Notes under the pieces: generated by a model
Seen by the model: only the letters and a program-made list of their open reading frames with translations
What the model was told of the DNA's origin: nothing
Database searches by the model: none
Made by a program: the position numbers and the translations under genes
Assembly (NCBI GenBank): GCA_028281705.1
Contig: JANQJH010000103.1
Span: forward strand, 1 to 47,142
DNA: 47,142 nucleotides
Direction: 5' to 3'
Source of the DNA: Verrucomicrobiales bacterium
GTDB taxonomy: Bacteria > Verrucomicrobiota > Verrucomicrobiia > Verrucomicrobiales > DEV007
Shown here: positions 17,279 through 27,400 of the stretch, piece by piece
Position numbering within the stretch: the first letter of the stretch is position 1
Layout of the letters: every line of letters starts with the position of its first letter

Positions 17279-18175
17279 TCACTTGGCTCCGGTTATCGAT
17301 AGAAGTGAACGAATCGTCTCTTGTGCTTGAATACCGTAGTAGCCTCCGAAGAGGTTGTAGTGGTTGAGGATGTGATAGAGATTGTAGAGGTCACGCCGTT
17401 TTTCGTAGCCGGAGTCCATGGGATAGGCTTCATGGTAGGCTCGGTAGAAGGCCGGGCTGAGGCCGCCGAACATTTCGGTGAAGGCGATGTCCGTCTCGCG
17501 ATCTCCGAAGTAGACGGCGGGGTCGTACAATACGGGGCGTGCCTCTTCATCGAAGGCGATGTTCCCCGTCCAGAGATCGCCGTGGAGAAGTGAGGGGCCG
17601 GGCTGGTAGTGGGAGAAGAAGGCATCGAGGGAGTCTAACAAGGCGGTGGCACGAGGGAGTTGCAGGCCCTTGCGGGCGGCGAGGTCGACCTGATAGCGCA
17701 GTCGATGCTCGCGGTAGAAGGCGACCCAGTGGTCCTCTTCGGTGTTGATTTGCGGCGTGTCTCCAATCACGTTGTGCCGATTCCAGCCGAATCGCTTTCC
17801 CCGGACGCGGTGGAGGGCGGCGAGATCGCGTCCAAGATGCTCTTCTGCGGCCACGCGATCTCGGGGAGATTGCAGATCGAGCGCTTGGAGAACGAGAAAG
17901 GCGTGCGCATCCGTCGCGCCGTGAAGCAGGGGACGAGGGACGCGAATGGTCTCCGTGGCCATGATCTCCTCGAGTCCAGCGGTCTCGGCTTCAAAGTTAG
18001 GCAGACGATCGGCACGGTGGAGCTTGAGGAACGCGCGGTAGCCGCTCTCGGGGTCGGTGATGAACCCCGTCTGGTTGATGCACCCGCTGCCAACGGGGTG
18101 AAAGACCAGCCGGCCGAGCGAGCGTTGCTCGCGCTCCTCGAGGGCGGGTCTGATCTGGGCGAGAACGGCTTCCAT
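17279..18175 (-). CDS. Fructosamine kinase-family protein
   Basis: 298 residues from ATG 18175, the normal length for this family. It is related to aminoglycoside phosphotransferases. Visible are the N-terminal lobe Lys (AFLKLHRA), the Glu-rich ATP-lobe helix (FEAETAGLEEI), the catalytic loop LLHGDLWTGNIAFD and the DPAVYFGDRETDIA segment typical of fructosamine-3-kinases. It phosphorylates ketoamine adducts on glycated proteins or small amines so that they break down. Single gene, divergent from the lamin-tail/CotH gene with about 60 bases between starts. Confidence 0.92.
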   Translation of the reverse strand: MEAVLAQIRPALEEREQRSLGRLVFHPVGSGCINQTGFITDPESGYRAFLKLHRADRLPNFEAETAGLEEIMATETIRVPRPLLHGATDAHAFLVLQALDLQSPRDRVAAEEHLGRDLAALHRVRGKRFGWNRHNVIGDTPQINTEEDHWVAFYREHRLRYQVDLAARKGLQLPRATALLDSLDAFFSHYQPGPSLLHGDLWTGNIAFDEEARPVLYDPAVYFGDRETDIAFTEMFGGLSPAFYRAYHEAYPMDSGYEKRRDLYNLYHILNHYNLFGGYYGIQAQETIRSLLSITGAK

Positions 18176-18234
18176 GCCAGAGTTTTTACCGGGGTTCGGT
18201 TGACAAGGTAAAGCTGCAAGGCTGAGTCTTGCGG

Positions 18235-21186
18235 ATGCATGCTTTGATGGCCCCTCGAGTCTTGGCGATCGCAAGCGTCATGATCTGGGTGTTAGGAGGC
18301 GAGACCCGAGCCGGGCTGAGGATTACGGAGGTCATGGCTGACGCCGTCACGATGGCGGAGGGTGATCCGGGGCATGATTGGATCGAGATCCACAATGCGG
18401 GGGAATCGACGGTGGATCTGGAGGGATATTTCCTCACGGACGATTCCGAGGCATTGCAGAAATGGTCCTTTCCCCAAGCGAAATTGCATCCGGGGGAATT
18501 CCTCGTAGTTTGGGCGACGAACGATGACTCCTCGCGAGATGCGAGGAGGCTGCGGGTTCCGTTTCAGCTCAAGGCCAGGGGCGAATCCGTTTTGCTCGTC
18601 GCTCCTGATGGGGTGACGACCCTTCACAAAATCACCTTTCCTCGGCAACGGCCCGGTCTGTCCTATGGCATGGCTCGTGCGGGCTGGGCTGGGGATGCGG
18701 AGGCTGCCGCTGAGTGGGGCACTCTCAGATGGCCCACACCGGGAGCCGCCAACGCGGGGTGTTTAGATGGGTTTGTTAGGGCGATTCACATGAGTACCCG
18801 TCATGGGTATTTCGAAGATCCTTTCACCTTGCGAATGGAAACCTCGACTGAGGGCGCGGTCATTCGCTACACCACGGACGGATCGCAGCCTGAGCCTTTC
18901 ACCGGCAGAGAGTACATGGGCCCGATCGAGATCGACCGGACGACGACGTTGCGCGCGCGGGCCTTTGCTGACGGCTTGCATCCCAGTCCTGTGGTGACCC
19001 AGACCTATCTCTTTCTCCAGGACGTGGTGCGCCAGTCGCCCGGCGGCGAGGCGCCTCCCGGCTGGCCTAGCCGACGGGCGAATCGTCAGGTGCTCGACTA
19101 CGGTATGGACCCCGATATCGTGAACAAGGAGCACACACCTGACGAAGTGGTGGCCTCGTTGCGATCCCTACCCAGCCTCTCCATTGTGACGTCGATTGAG
19201 AACTTGTTTGATCGCCGCATTGGCATTTATGCCAATCCGCGAAACAAGGGGCGCGCCTGGGAGCGGCGGGCTTCCTTTGAGCTGCTCGATCCCGAGGGTG
19301 GTGCGACGTTTCAGCTCGAGGCGGGCCTGCGCGTTCGCGGTGCCTGGAGCCGTCAGCCGGACAATCCGAAACACGCCCTCCGCCTCGTGTTTCGCAAAGC
19401 TTATGGGAGTGGCAAACTTCGTTTTCCCTTGTTTGGAGAGGAAGGAGTGAAGGAGTTCGACCACATTGATTTGCGGACGAGTTTGAACTACGCCTGGGTC
19501 AATCGGGCGAGTTCGAGAAACACGCTCCTGCGAGATATATTTTGCCGGGACAGCCAGAGAGACATGGGGCAGCCTTACACGCGGAGCCGCTACTATCACC
19601 TGTATCTCAACGGGCATTATTGGGGGGTCTACATGACTCAGGAGCGGGCCGTGGGGCCCTATGCCGCGAGCTACATGGGCGGCGATCCCGAGGATTATGA
19701 CGTGGTGAAATCGCGGGGCGAACTCACCGAGGGTACCTGGGATGCGCATCGCGCCTATTTCTACCTCGCCGTCCAGGGATTCGGTGACGATGCGAATTAC
19801 TTCCGTGTCCAGGGATTGAATCCTGACGGAAGTCGCAATCGGGCTTTTCCCCGCTATCTCGATGTGGACAATGTGATCGATTACATGATCCTGACCTATT
19901 ACTCGGGAAACCAAGATGGACCGGGCGGCCGGTTTACCAATTTTCCGAACAATTTCTATGCCAATTTCAACCGGGAGAACCCGGATGGGTGGAAATACTA
20001 CGCCCATGACATGGAACACACCTTTGATGTGGGGTCGCCCAACATCGAAGTGCGTGATCGCGGCATCCCGTGGAAGCACTTCAATGTGCACTGGCTGCAC
20101 GAGCAGCTGATCGATAATCCGCACTATCTGAGGCGATACAAGGAGCGCGTGGGCAAGCATCTCTTCGGCGATGGGGCGCTCACGGTGGAAAACGCTTTGG
20201 CGAGGCTGGATGCGCGGAAGGCGGAGATTCACGAGGCCATGATTGCCCACTCGGCCCGATGGGGCGATGCGGGCAATGGCAGGGCGAATCGGCCTTACAC
20301 GCGGAAGACGTGGTTGATCGCGGTGGGCCGTTTGCGCGATTTCATTGCCAACCGGAATGAGAGGTTGGTGGAAGACTTTATTCGGTTAGGCTGGTATCGC
20401 GGGGTGAAGCCACCGGAGTTGATCGAGACCCGGCGAGGTCTGGCGATCACAGCGGAGGAGGGACGCATCTACTACACCTTGGACGGGAGCGACCCCAAGG
20501 GAGTGAACGAGGCGCCGGCGAGACAGGCGGAAGTGGCCCAGGCGGCGACCTTGAGGCGTCACGTGCTGATTGACCAAAATACGAGGATGCGCGCCTGGCC
20601 GGCGACCCATGGACGCTTTGATCGGCAATGGCGGGCGATCGGGTTCGACGACAGCGACTGGAAGACGGGCTTGCCGGGACTGGGCTACGATGACGATGGC
20701 GATTATTTTGAGGCGCGTCTGATTCGCTTCGACGTGACGAAGACCATGCGAGGCAAGACCAACAGTGTATACATGCGGGTGCCGTTTGAGCTACCCGAGG
20801 TGGGAGCTCTTGCCGTCTTGGATTTGGAGATGAAGTGTGACGACGGGTTCGCCGCCTTTCTCAACGGTTCCACGATGGTGGCCTCCTCCGGAGCCCCCCG
20901 ATCGCTCTCCTGGCGTTCGGTGTCCGCGGAGAAACCGAGCGACGGCGTGGCGACTTCATTCCAGCGCTATCGCTTGCCGCTGGAAGCGCCTAGGCTTTTG
21001 CGCAGCGGTCAGAATGTCCTGGCCATTCATGGATTGAATGTCGGCCTGGACAGTTCGGATCTCATCATGATTCCCCGGCTGACGGGAACGACCGTTTCGG
21101 GCGGGACGGTGTTTCCCAGAAGGGCGAGGATCCGCGCGCGAGCGCATTTTGAAGGTGAATGGTCGCCCTTGACGACGTGGCCCTGA
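18235..21186 (+). CDS. Exported lamin-tail/CotH-domain protein
   Basis: 983 residues with a signal peptide (about residues 1-26). Domain order: lamin-tail domain (residues 28-130, LRITEVMA ... DWIEIHNAG ... LEGYFLTDD); chitobiase-type beta domain (near 190-265, GAVIRYTTDGSQPE); CotH kinase-like domain (about 310-650, with LYLNGHYWGVYMTQE, DNVIDYMILTYYSGNQDGP and HDMEHTF); a second chitobiase-type domain (near 735-760, IYYTLDGSDPKG); and a C-terminal beta-sandwich with FDDSDWKTG. CotH proteins are atypical secreted protein kinases or structural surface proteins. The start could also be ATG 18247. The permease gene follows after 22 bases, so it likely heads an operon. Confidence 0.85.
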   Translation: MHALMAPRVLAIASVMIWVLGGETRAGLRITEVMADAVTMAEGDPGHDWIEIHNAGESTVDLEGYFLTDDSEALQKWSFPQAKLHPGEFLVVWATNDDSSRDARRLRVPFQLKARGESVLLVAPDGVTTLHKITFPRQRPGLSYGMARAGWAGDAEAAAEWGTLRWPTPGAANAGCLDGFVRAIHMSTRHGYFEDPFTLRMETSTEGAVIRYTTDGSQPEPFTGREYMGPIEIDRTTTLRARAFADGLHPSPVVTQTYLFLQDVVRQSPGGEAPPGWPSRRANRQVLDYGMDPDIVNKEHTPDEVVASLRSLPSLSIVTSIENLFDRRIGIYANPRNKGRAWERRASFELLDPEGGATFQLEAGLRVRGAWSRQPDNPKHALRLVFRKAYGSGKLRFPLFGEEGVKEFDHIDLRTSLNYAWVNRASSRNTLLRDIFCRDSQRDMGQPYTRSRYYHLYLNGHYWGVYMTQERAVGPYAASYMGGDPEDYDVVKSRGELTEGTWDAHRAYFYLAVQGFGDDANYFRVQGLNPDGSRNRAFPRYLDVDNVIDYMILTYYSGNQDGPGGRFTNFPNNFYANFNRENPDGWKYYAHDMEHTFDVGSPNIEVRDRGIPWKHFNVHWLHEQLIDNPHYLRRYKERVGKHLFGDGALTVENALARLDARKAEIHEAMIAHSARWGDAGNGRANRPYTRKTWLIAVGRLRDFIANRNERLVEDFIRLGWYRGVKPPELIETRRGLAITAEEGRIYYTLDGSDPKGVNEAPARQAEVAQAATLRRHVLIDQNTRMRAWPATHGRFDRQWRAIGFDDSDWKTGLPGLGYDDDGDYFEARLIRFDVTKTMRGKTNSVYMRVPFELPEVGALAVLDLEMKCDDGFAAFLNGSTMVASSGAPRSLSWRSVSAEKPSDGVATSFQRYRLPLEAPRLLRSGQNVLAIHGLNVGLDSSDLIMIPRLTGTTVSGGTVFPRRARIRARAHFEGEWSPLTTWP

Positions 21187-21208
21187 TTGTTTGGGGTCGG
21201 ATTGATTG

Positions 21209-22582
21209 ATGGACGCCTTGATGCCACCGGAGTTCTGGGCCTCATTCGCCCGGGCGGTTTCCCTGAGCGTTTGCGCCGTCGTCCTGAGCCGCAGCCTCTT
21301 GCCGGCGTTGGCGTCGTGGCGTTCGTCGTCATTCCGGCTGGGCATGCTTTGGCTCGTCATCATGGCGCCCTTTCTCATGCCGCCCTTGCTGACCGCTTAC
21401 GGTTACACCAAGGTCTTCCTCCACCTCAATCGCCATCCCTTCCTGGAGGAGTTGGCCTACGATCTGCTTTTGTTCTTTCGGGTGTTTCCCCTGACACTCT
21501 TGGTAGGGCACTGTCTTCCGCGACGCCTCTCTCGTGAGGGCTTCTTCGTTTGGAGAACGATGGGAGACCGAGGCAGCGACGGTTTTTGGCGATTTCGCTG
21601 GTGTCACTGGGAGCCCGTCCACGTCGTGGGAGGATTGCTCGTGTTTCTCTATGTCTTTCACGAGTTCGAAATGGCTTCCCTTTTGCAGCGGCCCGCATGG
21701 ACGGTGGCCATCTTTGATGCGCAGGCCCAGGGGTATGCCTTGAGCGCAACGTGGCGCCGGTTGTGGCTTCTCGCTCTCATGCAGGCGGCGGTTGTGATTT
21801 GGGCTCTGGGATTGGTGCATCGGCGAGATGACCTTGCATTTTCCCTGTCCGGATCGGAGAGTGGAAGCCATGGCTTGCTGAAGTTGACGATTTGCGCTGG
21901 GCTGGGGACGCTTGTCATGGTTTTGATCCCCCTGGGAATCATCGCACTCGATGGCCTGAAGGGTTTCGGTCGTTTGCCTCAGGCTTTTTCCTTGCAGGGC
22001 GAGATGCGGCAGAGTCTCACGGTCGCCTTTGTCGCGGCGACTTTGGCGCACCTGGCGGCTCGTCAACTCGCCCGGGACCGGATGCCGCGTACGCTCGTGC
22101 TTGCCGCCTTGTTGCCAGGCCTCTTGGGGACGCTGTTGCTCAGTCTCAGCCTCCATGGCCTCATCCAGTGGCGGGTCCTCGAAGGATTGCGAGACCGTCC
22201 CTTGGCACTCGTGGCTGGATTGGTCTTTCTCATTTTGCCTCCGGTGACCTTGCTCGTATTCCTGGCCCGGCGACGGGAATTTTCAGAGGCGGGCTGGCTC
22301 GTGACCCTGTCGAACGCGAAGCCATTGCGTTGGGCGTATTTGCGAGGGCCGCATCTGGGAATCTGGGGCTGTGGATTTTACCTGGCCTACTTTGAGGTGA
22401 CGGCCTCAGCCATACTCGCTCCGGCATCGATGACTCCGGTGATGGTCCGGCTCTACAATTTAATGCACTACGGGCGTGACACGATGCTCTCTGCCTATGT
22501 TCTCGTCGTGGTCGGCGTGCCCTTGGTACTCCTTGCACTTGCCGTGCTCGTGGGTCGCGGGCTAACATCTCTTCGTGGCTGA
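21209..22582 (+). CDS. ABC transporter permease, FbpB/AfuB-like
   Basis: 457 residues, about twelve membrane helices in two halves, as in fused Fe(III)/spermidine-type permeases. Each half carries a degenerate EAA-like ATPase-docking loop: MGDRGSDGFWRFRWCHWEP followed by LLVFLYVFHEFEM, and LSNAKPLRWAYLRGPHLG followed by LAYFEVTASAIL. The HEFEM and YFEVTA acidic residues match the class. The conserved loop Glu-Ala-Ala and Gly are mostly lost, so coupling to the ATPase may be altered. It begins 22 bases after the CotH gene and its end overlaps the ATPase-NHL gene by up to 8 bases. No substrate-binding protein is encoded nearby. Confidence 0.8.
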   Translation: MDALMPPEFWASFARAVSLSVCAVVLSRSLLPALASWRSSSFRLGMLWLVIMAPFLMPPLLTAYGYTKVFLHLNRHPFLEELAYDLLLFFRVFPLTLLVGHCLPRRLSREGFFVWRTMGDRGSDGFWRFRWCHWEPVHVVGGLLVFLYVFHEFEMASLLQRPAWTVAIFDAQAQGYALSATWRRLWLLALMQAAVVIWALGLVHRRDDLAFSLSGSESGSHGLLKLTICAGLGTLVMVLIPLGIIALDGLKGFGRLPQAFSLQGEMRQSLTVAFVAATLAHLAARQLARDRMPRTLVLAALLPGLLGTLLLSLSLHGLIQWRVLEGLRDRPLALVAGLVFLILPPVTLLVFLARRREFSEAGWLVTLSNAKPLRWAYLRGPHLGIWGCGFYLAYFEVTASAILAPASMTPVMVRLYNLMHYGRDTMLSAYVLVVVGVPLVLLALAVLVGRGLTSLRG

Positions 22583-24422
22583 TATGGAAAAACAGGTGCC
22601 GGCAGTGGCAGCGTTAGAAATGGTGACTCTGAGGGGACGCCGGGGTCATCGTCATCGTCTGAGCGAGGTGACGTTGCAGATTCCCTCGGAACCGACAGCT
22701 GTGATGGGACTCTCCGGCGCGGGGAAAACGTCCCTTTTGAATCTGCTGGTCGGTTTCGAGAGTGCGGATGCGGGGACGGTGGAGCGGCCGGGGTCCGTCG
22801 CCTGGGTGCCGAGCGGCCTGGGGCTGTGGCCTGGCTATCGGGTGCGACAGCATCTGGAAACCGTGGGCCAGGCGAATCCCGATGCCCTTCTGGAATCGTT
22901 TGGGCTCGGCGATTTGGCCGAGGAGTTTCCCCATCGGCTTTCACTGGGACAACAGTCCCGATTGGCCGTGGCGCGGGCCCTGGCCACACCGAGCGATGTC
23001 CTAGTGATGGATGAACCCTTGGCTCACGTCGATGCCTGCCGTCGCCCGGACTACTGGCGGGTGATCCGCGAAGCCGTGGCGCAGGATGGGCGCGCGCTCA
23101 TCTTTTCCACCCATGAACCGGGGACCGTGCTCTCCGAAGCGTCACAGGTCTGTTGCCTCATCAATGGCCGGGTGGCTTATTTTGGGGATGTCGAGACACT
23201 CTACAAGTCTCCCGAATCCGAGGCGCTGGCTCGATTCATGGGGCCGGTCAATTGGCTTGGTGATGAGGAGAGCCGCTTTTGGTTAGGGAATCACGGAGCC
23301 GAGACCCCGCCCTCACTTCGTCCTGAGTCTCTGGATCTCGAGATTTCGCAGACAAGCGAGTTTCGCTGTGTGGACTATCGGAATCACGGTGCCGTTTGCG
23401 AATCGACGATCTGCCACGCCCCCTCGGGGAAGCGCCGCGTGTTTTGGCATCGGCCCCATGCCGCCGGGAAGCCGGGTGAGTCCGCCCGGGTATGCCTGCA
23501 ATGGTTAGGCCTTTTCCTCATCGCCTTGCTCCTGATTGCCTGCGAGAAAGCTCCGGGCTTGCCGGCGCTGGAGGTGGCGCAGGTGAAGGCCTGGCGCTTG
23601 CCCATTGACGGTCCCAAACTGCCGGCGCCGCGGAGCGTGGCTGCAGGGCCAGACGACGAGATGGTGATTCTCGATGATGCCGGGCGAGTCATCGTCTTCA
23701 ATCGGGAGGGAGAAGTGCAACGACGTTGGAGAATGCCTGACGTCAGTGTGGGGCGTCCCGAAGGCGTGGTCGTTCTCGACAACGGGGACATCGTGGTGTG
23801 CGACACGCACTATCATCGTGTGGTGATCTTTGATGGCGAAGGCGCGCTGATAAAGACCTTCGGCGAGAGCGGGCGTGACGCGGGTGAGTTTATTTATCCG
23901 GTGGCCATTGCCGTGGACTCCGAGGAGCATCTCTACGTGGGCGAGTACGGTTCCAATGACCGGATTCAGAAATTCACCCGTGCCGGAGAGCACGTCTTGA
24001 CCTTTGGCAGCTTCGGCATGGAGCCGGGTCAGTTTCAGAGGCCTTCGGGCATCGTCTGGCACGAGGGGCTGGTCTATGTGGCCGATGCGGTGAACAATCG
24101 CATTCAGGCTTTCAAGGATGACGGGACCTTTGTCAAGGTCATCCCCTTGACTCACAGAGGAGAGAACGTGCCCTTACATTTGCCCTACGATCTCACGATG
24201 GATCGGGAGGCGCATTTGATCCTCGTGGAATATGGCGCGGGGCGTATTTTGCGGTGTACCCGGGAGGGGGTGTTGTTAGGCGCGTTTGGCGAACAGGGCT
24301 CGGGGACGGGCCGGTTCCACACCCCCTGGGGGGTTGAGGTGGATTCGCGTGGGCATCTTCGCGTGGCCGACACGGGCAACCGCCGGCTGGTGGCACTGCA
24401 AGTGACGCCGGAGCGAAGGTGA
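22575..24422 (+). CDS. ABC ATPase fused through a lipobox-like segment to an NHL propeller
   Basis: 615 residues from GTG 22575; ATG 22584, just after the permease stop, is an equal choice. Residues 1-230 are an ABC ATPase: Walker A GLSGAGKTS (45-53), signature LSLGQQ (122-127), Walker B VLVMDEP (142-148), switch His 180. The Q-loop position reads VPSGLGLWP, without the usual Gln. Residues 245-300 resemble a TOBE segment (SLRPESLDLE). Residues 308-323 are hydrophobic and end LLIAC-E, like a lipoprotein signal. Residues 340-615 hold about six NHL repeats (PEGVVVLDNGDIVVCDTHYHRV, YPVAIAVDSEEHLYVGEYG, PWGVEVDSRGHLRVADTGNRR). The frame is continuous, with no internal stop. Confidence 0.85.
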   Translation: MADMEKQVPAVAALEMVTLRGRRGHRHRLSEVTLQIPSEPTAVMGLSGAGKTSLLNLLVGFESADAGTVERPGSVAWVPSGLGLWPGYRVRQHLETVGQANPDALLESFGLGDLAEEFPHRLSLGQQSRLAVARALATPSDVLVMDEPLAHVDACRRPDYWRVIREAVAQDGRALIFSTHEPGTVLSEASQVCCLINGRVAYFGDVETLYKSPESEALARFMGPVNWLGDEESRFWLGNHGAETPPSLRPESLDLEISQTSEFRCVDYRNHGAVCESTICHAPSGKRRVFWHRPHAAGKPGESARVCLQWLGLFLIALLLIACEKAPGLPALEVAQVKAWRLPIDGPKLPAPRSVAAGPDDEMVILDDAGRVIVFNREGEVQRRWRMPDVSVGRPEGVVVLDNGDIVVCDTHYHRVVIFDGEGALIKTFGESGRDAGEFIYPVAIAVDSEEHLYVGEYGSNDRIQKFTRAGEHVLTFGSFGMEPGQFQRPSGIVWHEGLVYVADAVNNRIQAFKDDGTFVKVIPLTHRGENVPLHLPYDLTMDREAHLILVEYGAGRILRCTREGVLLGAFGEQGSGTGRFHTPWGVEVDSRGHLRVADTGNRRLVALQVTPERR

Positions 24423-24431
24423 ACGGGCGCG

Positions 24432-27400
24432 TCACCGGGATCCGCGCCACCGGAGAGATTCTTGAGGGGTGGGCTCGGTCACCTCGGAATGGACCACTCC
24501 CGCGTCCATCTTCAAGCGCAACGGACCCTCCACAGCCTCGAGATTCCTTTCTGGATCCTCCGGGACGCTCACTTGTCCGTCGAGGGTTTCCCCATTGGCC
24601 GAGAGGTTGCCGGCGAAAGTGGCTCGCCGTGATTCATCGTAGGGAAACGAACTGGAAACCGCATTGTCGAGTTCCGAGATGGTGAGCGTCATCGTTCCTG
24701 TCATGTCTTCATGCCATTCGTTTCCCCGATAGACGGATCGCACCAGGTTCCAGTCGCCCGCCCAAAGGTAGCGCACCCGGGCCACCTCGAGATTCCAGCG
24801 CTTGATAAGCGGATCAGGCCTCTCCTGTAGCGCATACTGCCAAAACTCCGCTTCTGCCATCGCTGGGGGGATCTCCGGGTTTACTTCGGCGCTCCAACTG
24901 AGCAAATCGGTGGGACTGATGAGCCGTAGCCCCCGAACCGGTCCCGAGTGCGCCCAGATTATCAGGTCCCGGCTTGGATCGCTCAGGTTACTCAGATTCC
25001 ACCCTTCGATCCGCCCATCCTCTCCTCCGAGAACTAGGAACTGATCTCCCCAAACCACATCAAGGATACGCCCCTTGAGGTCCGTCGGCAGAGAAGCCAG
25101 AGCCCGTGGATAATGTTCATAATCAGTGGGGAGATATTTCGATACATTTTGGATATCCCAAATCAGGCATCGCCCATCTGACCCAACGGACGCGAGCGAC
25201 TGTCCGTCCGGTGAGAAAGCCACGCCGTTCACCCCTCCCAGATGACCGTCTCCAGCGTTTCTTTCGTCGAAGAGGAAGAGCCATTTTTTGTCGGTATTCA
25301 CGACCGCTACTTTGTTACCCGCACCGCCTGCGAGAATGTGTGCGTCGACAGGCGAGAATCGACAGTTCCTCGTGATCGCCTTTCCATCGAAAGCGCCCAA
25401 CTGCTCGCCGGTCGCCGGGGCCCAGACTTGAATCGATTCGTCTTTGGCCGAGGTCACGATCCGTGTTCCTAGTTTGTCGAACCGGAGTTCGGTCACTGAT
25501 GCTTTGGCAACGCGTATCTTTTGCGATTTGGGAAGGTTCTCCTTTGAAATCTCCGGCACGAAAGGCCAGACGGTAACGAAACCGTCGGCTGACGCTGTTG
25601 CCATGAACTCACTCGACGCACGAATATCGCGAATGGCATCACGATGAAAGGGCAGGCGAACGGTCTCCTCCCCACCGGGGACATTGAAGACCGGAAGTCG
25701 GTCGCCTGAGCTGCCGGCGAGGATCTGCTTGCTGTCAGGGGTGAATCCGACGGCGATCACACCGCCCTTGCTTGAACTGGCATTCTTCGCGAACTCGAGC
25801 GTCCCCTCGATGCTCCACACGCGAACCGATTTGTCATCCCCGGCAGCTCCCACGAAGCCTCCGTCCGGAGAGACGTCGACATCCCAAACTCCGGATCTAT
25901 TGCCAGCGTAGGCCGTAGTCAGAAGCCGGGGGAGCTGTTCGAACTGCGGTTCGATCTCTCCAAGATCCTCCCCGGTCAGATTAGCCAACTCGTTGAGCGC
26001 ATCACTCGAACGGGTGGAGCGAATGACCTGAAGAGCCTGATTCCACCGCGTACTCAAGAGATCCCGCTCGCTTCTGATTTGCGTGTTTTGATCTTGGAGA
26101 GAGCTGCGTAAACCATCGATTCTTTCAACCTTTTCCAGGGCAACTTCCAAGTCGTCGTTCGCACGCAGGGCTTGGTTTTTCAGATCCGACTGCATCCAAC
26201 CAAAGACCGTCATGGCCAGGAGAACGATCAAGCCAATCGCTCCACCAATCAGTGCTTGCTTTAGACTTCGCCGACGGAGGTGCTCCTTCTCCAATCGATT
26301 CTTTCGTTCATGAATCCAGGGAACGAGAAACTCGCTCACAATTTCGCAAAGGCGAGTCTCGCCGCGGAGTTCGTCGCGGATGAGGTGCAGGTCGCTCGTC
26401 AGCCGGTCGAGTGACTGCTCGATGCGTTCCCGGGGAATGCGTGAGGTATTCTCAACGCGTTGCACTAACTCTGATCGCGATAGGACCTCCCTGGTTCCGA
26501 ACGGAGTCAGGAGGTTGGAGAGCAGATGGGTCATGGCTTCGCGTTCGACCACACCGACCGAGGCGAGCGCGCCCTCCAAACTCGCCTCCATGACTCCCTG
26601 TATCGACTTCTCTTGCAGGAGGACTTCTCTGTCATCCGACAGATACAGTTCCAGGCACACGGTCTGGACCTCAGACAAGTTGAGTCTTCCACCAGGGAAG
26701 GCGTTCTCGAAGTTGGCGATGAGATTACTGCTGAGGGAATCCGAAAAGGCCTCCCGTTCGTACTCAAAAGCCTGAAATGGCCCCCGCACGATATCATCGA
26801 GATTCTCCACCGAGACGGGCAGGAGTCGCATGGCCTGATCCCGAAGCTCAGGGACATCGGCCAGCAGCGTTTGGATTTTGGCCAAATAATCCTCCCGGAA
26901 AACCAGCAGGAGTTTTACTTTGAGATCGGTTTGGACGCGCAAGATTTCGAAGATGGCGCTGACAATTCGTCGCTGAGCACTTCGTATCTCTTCCATTTCG
27001 CCTCCATCACGTCCTGTGGGCTCAAAGAGAGTCACCAGTTCTTCAAACTGGTCGAGGACAAGAATCAGCGGAGGCGAGTTTGTCCGATCTTGTTGGGGCT
27101 TGAGAACTTCTCGACAGCGATCAATCAAGTTGTCGGCGGCGATCGCCTCTCGGAGCTGTTCCGTCTTCGCCAGGAGAGAATCGTCGCTCGGCTCTCCTAA
27201 CTGATTGGGTTCCCGGAAGAGCATGAACTCTTGATTCCTCGTCCGCTGAACCCGCAGGCGCTCGACGACCCAGCCTCTTTTCATCAATTCAGGGGCGAGA
27301 CCCGCGTTCACCAGGGATGATTTTCCGCTACCGGACTCTCCAAAGAGAAAGGATCCCCGGTAAACGGTGATGAGCCGGTGCGCCTCCGCGACCTCGGAAG

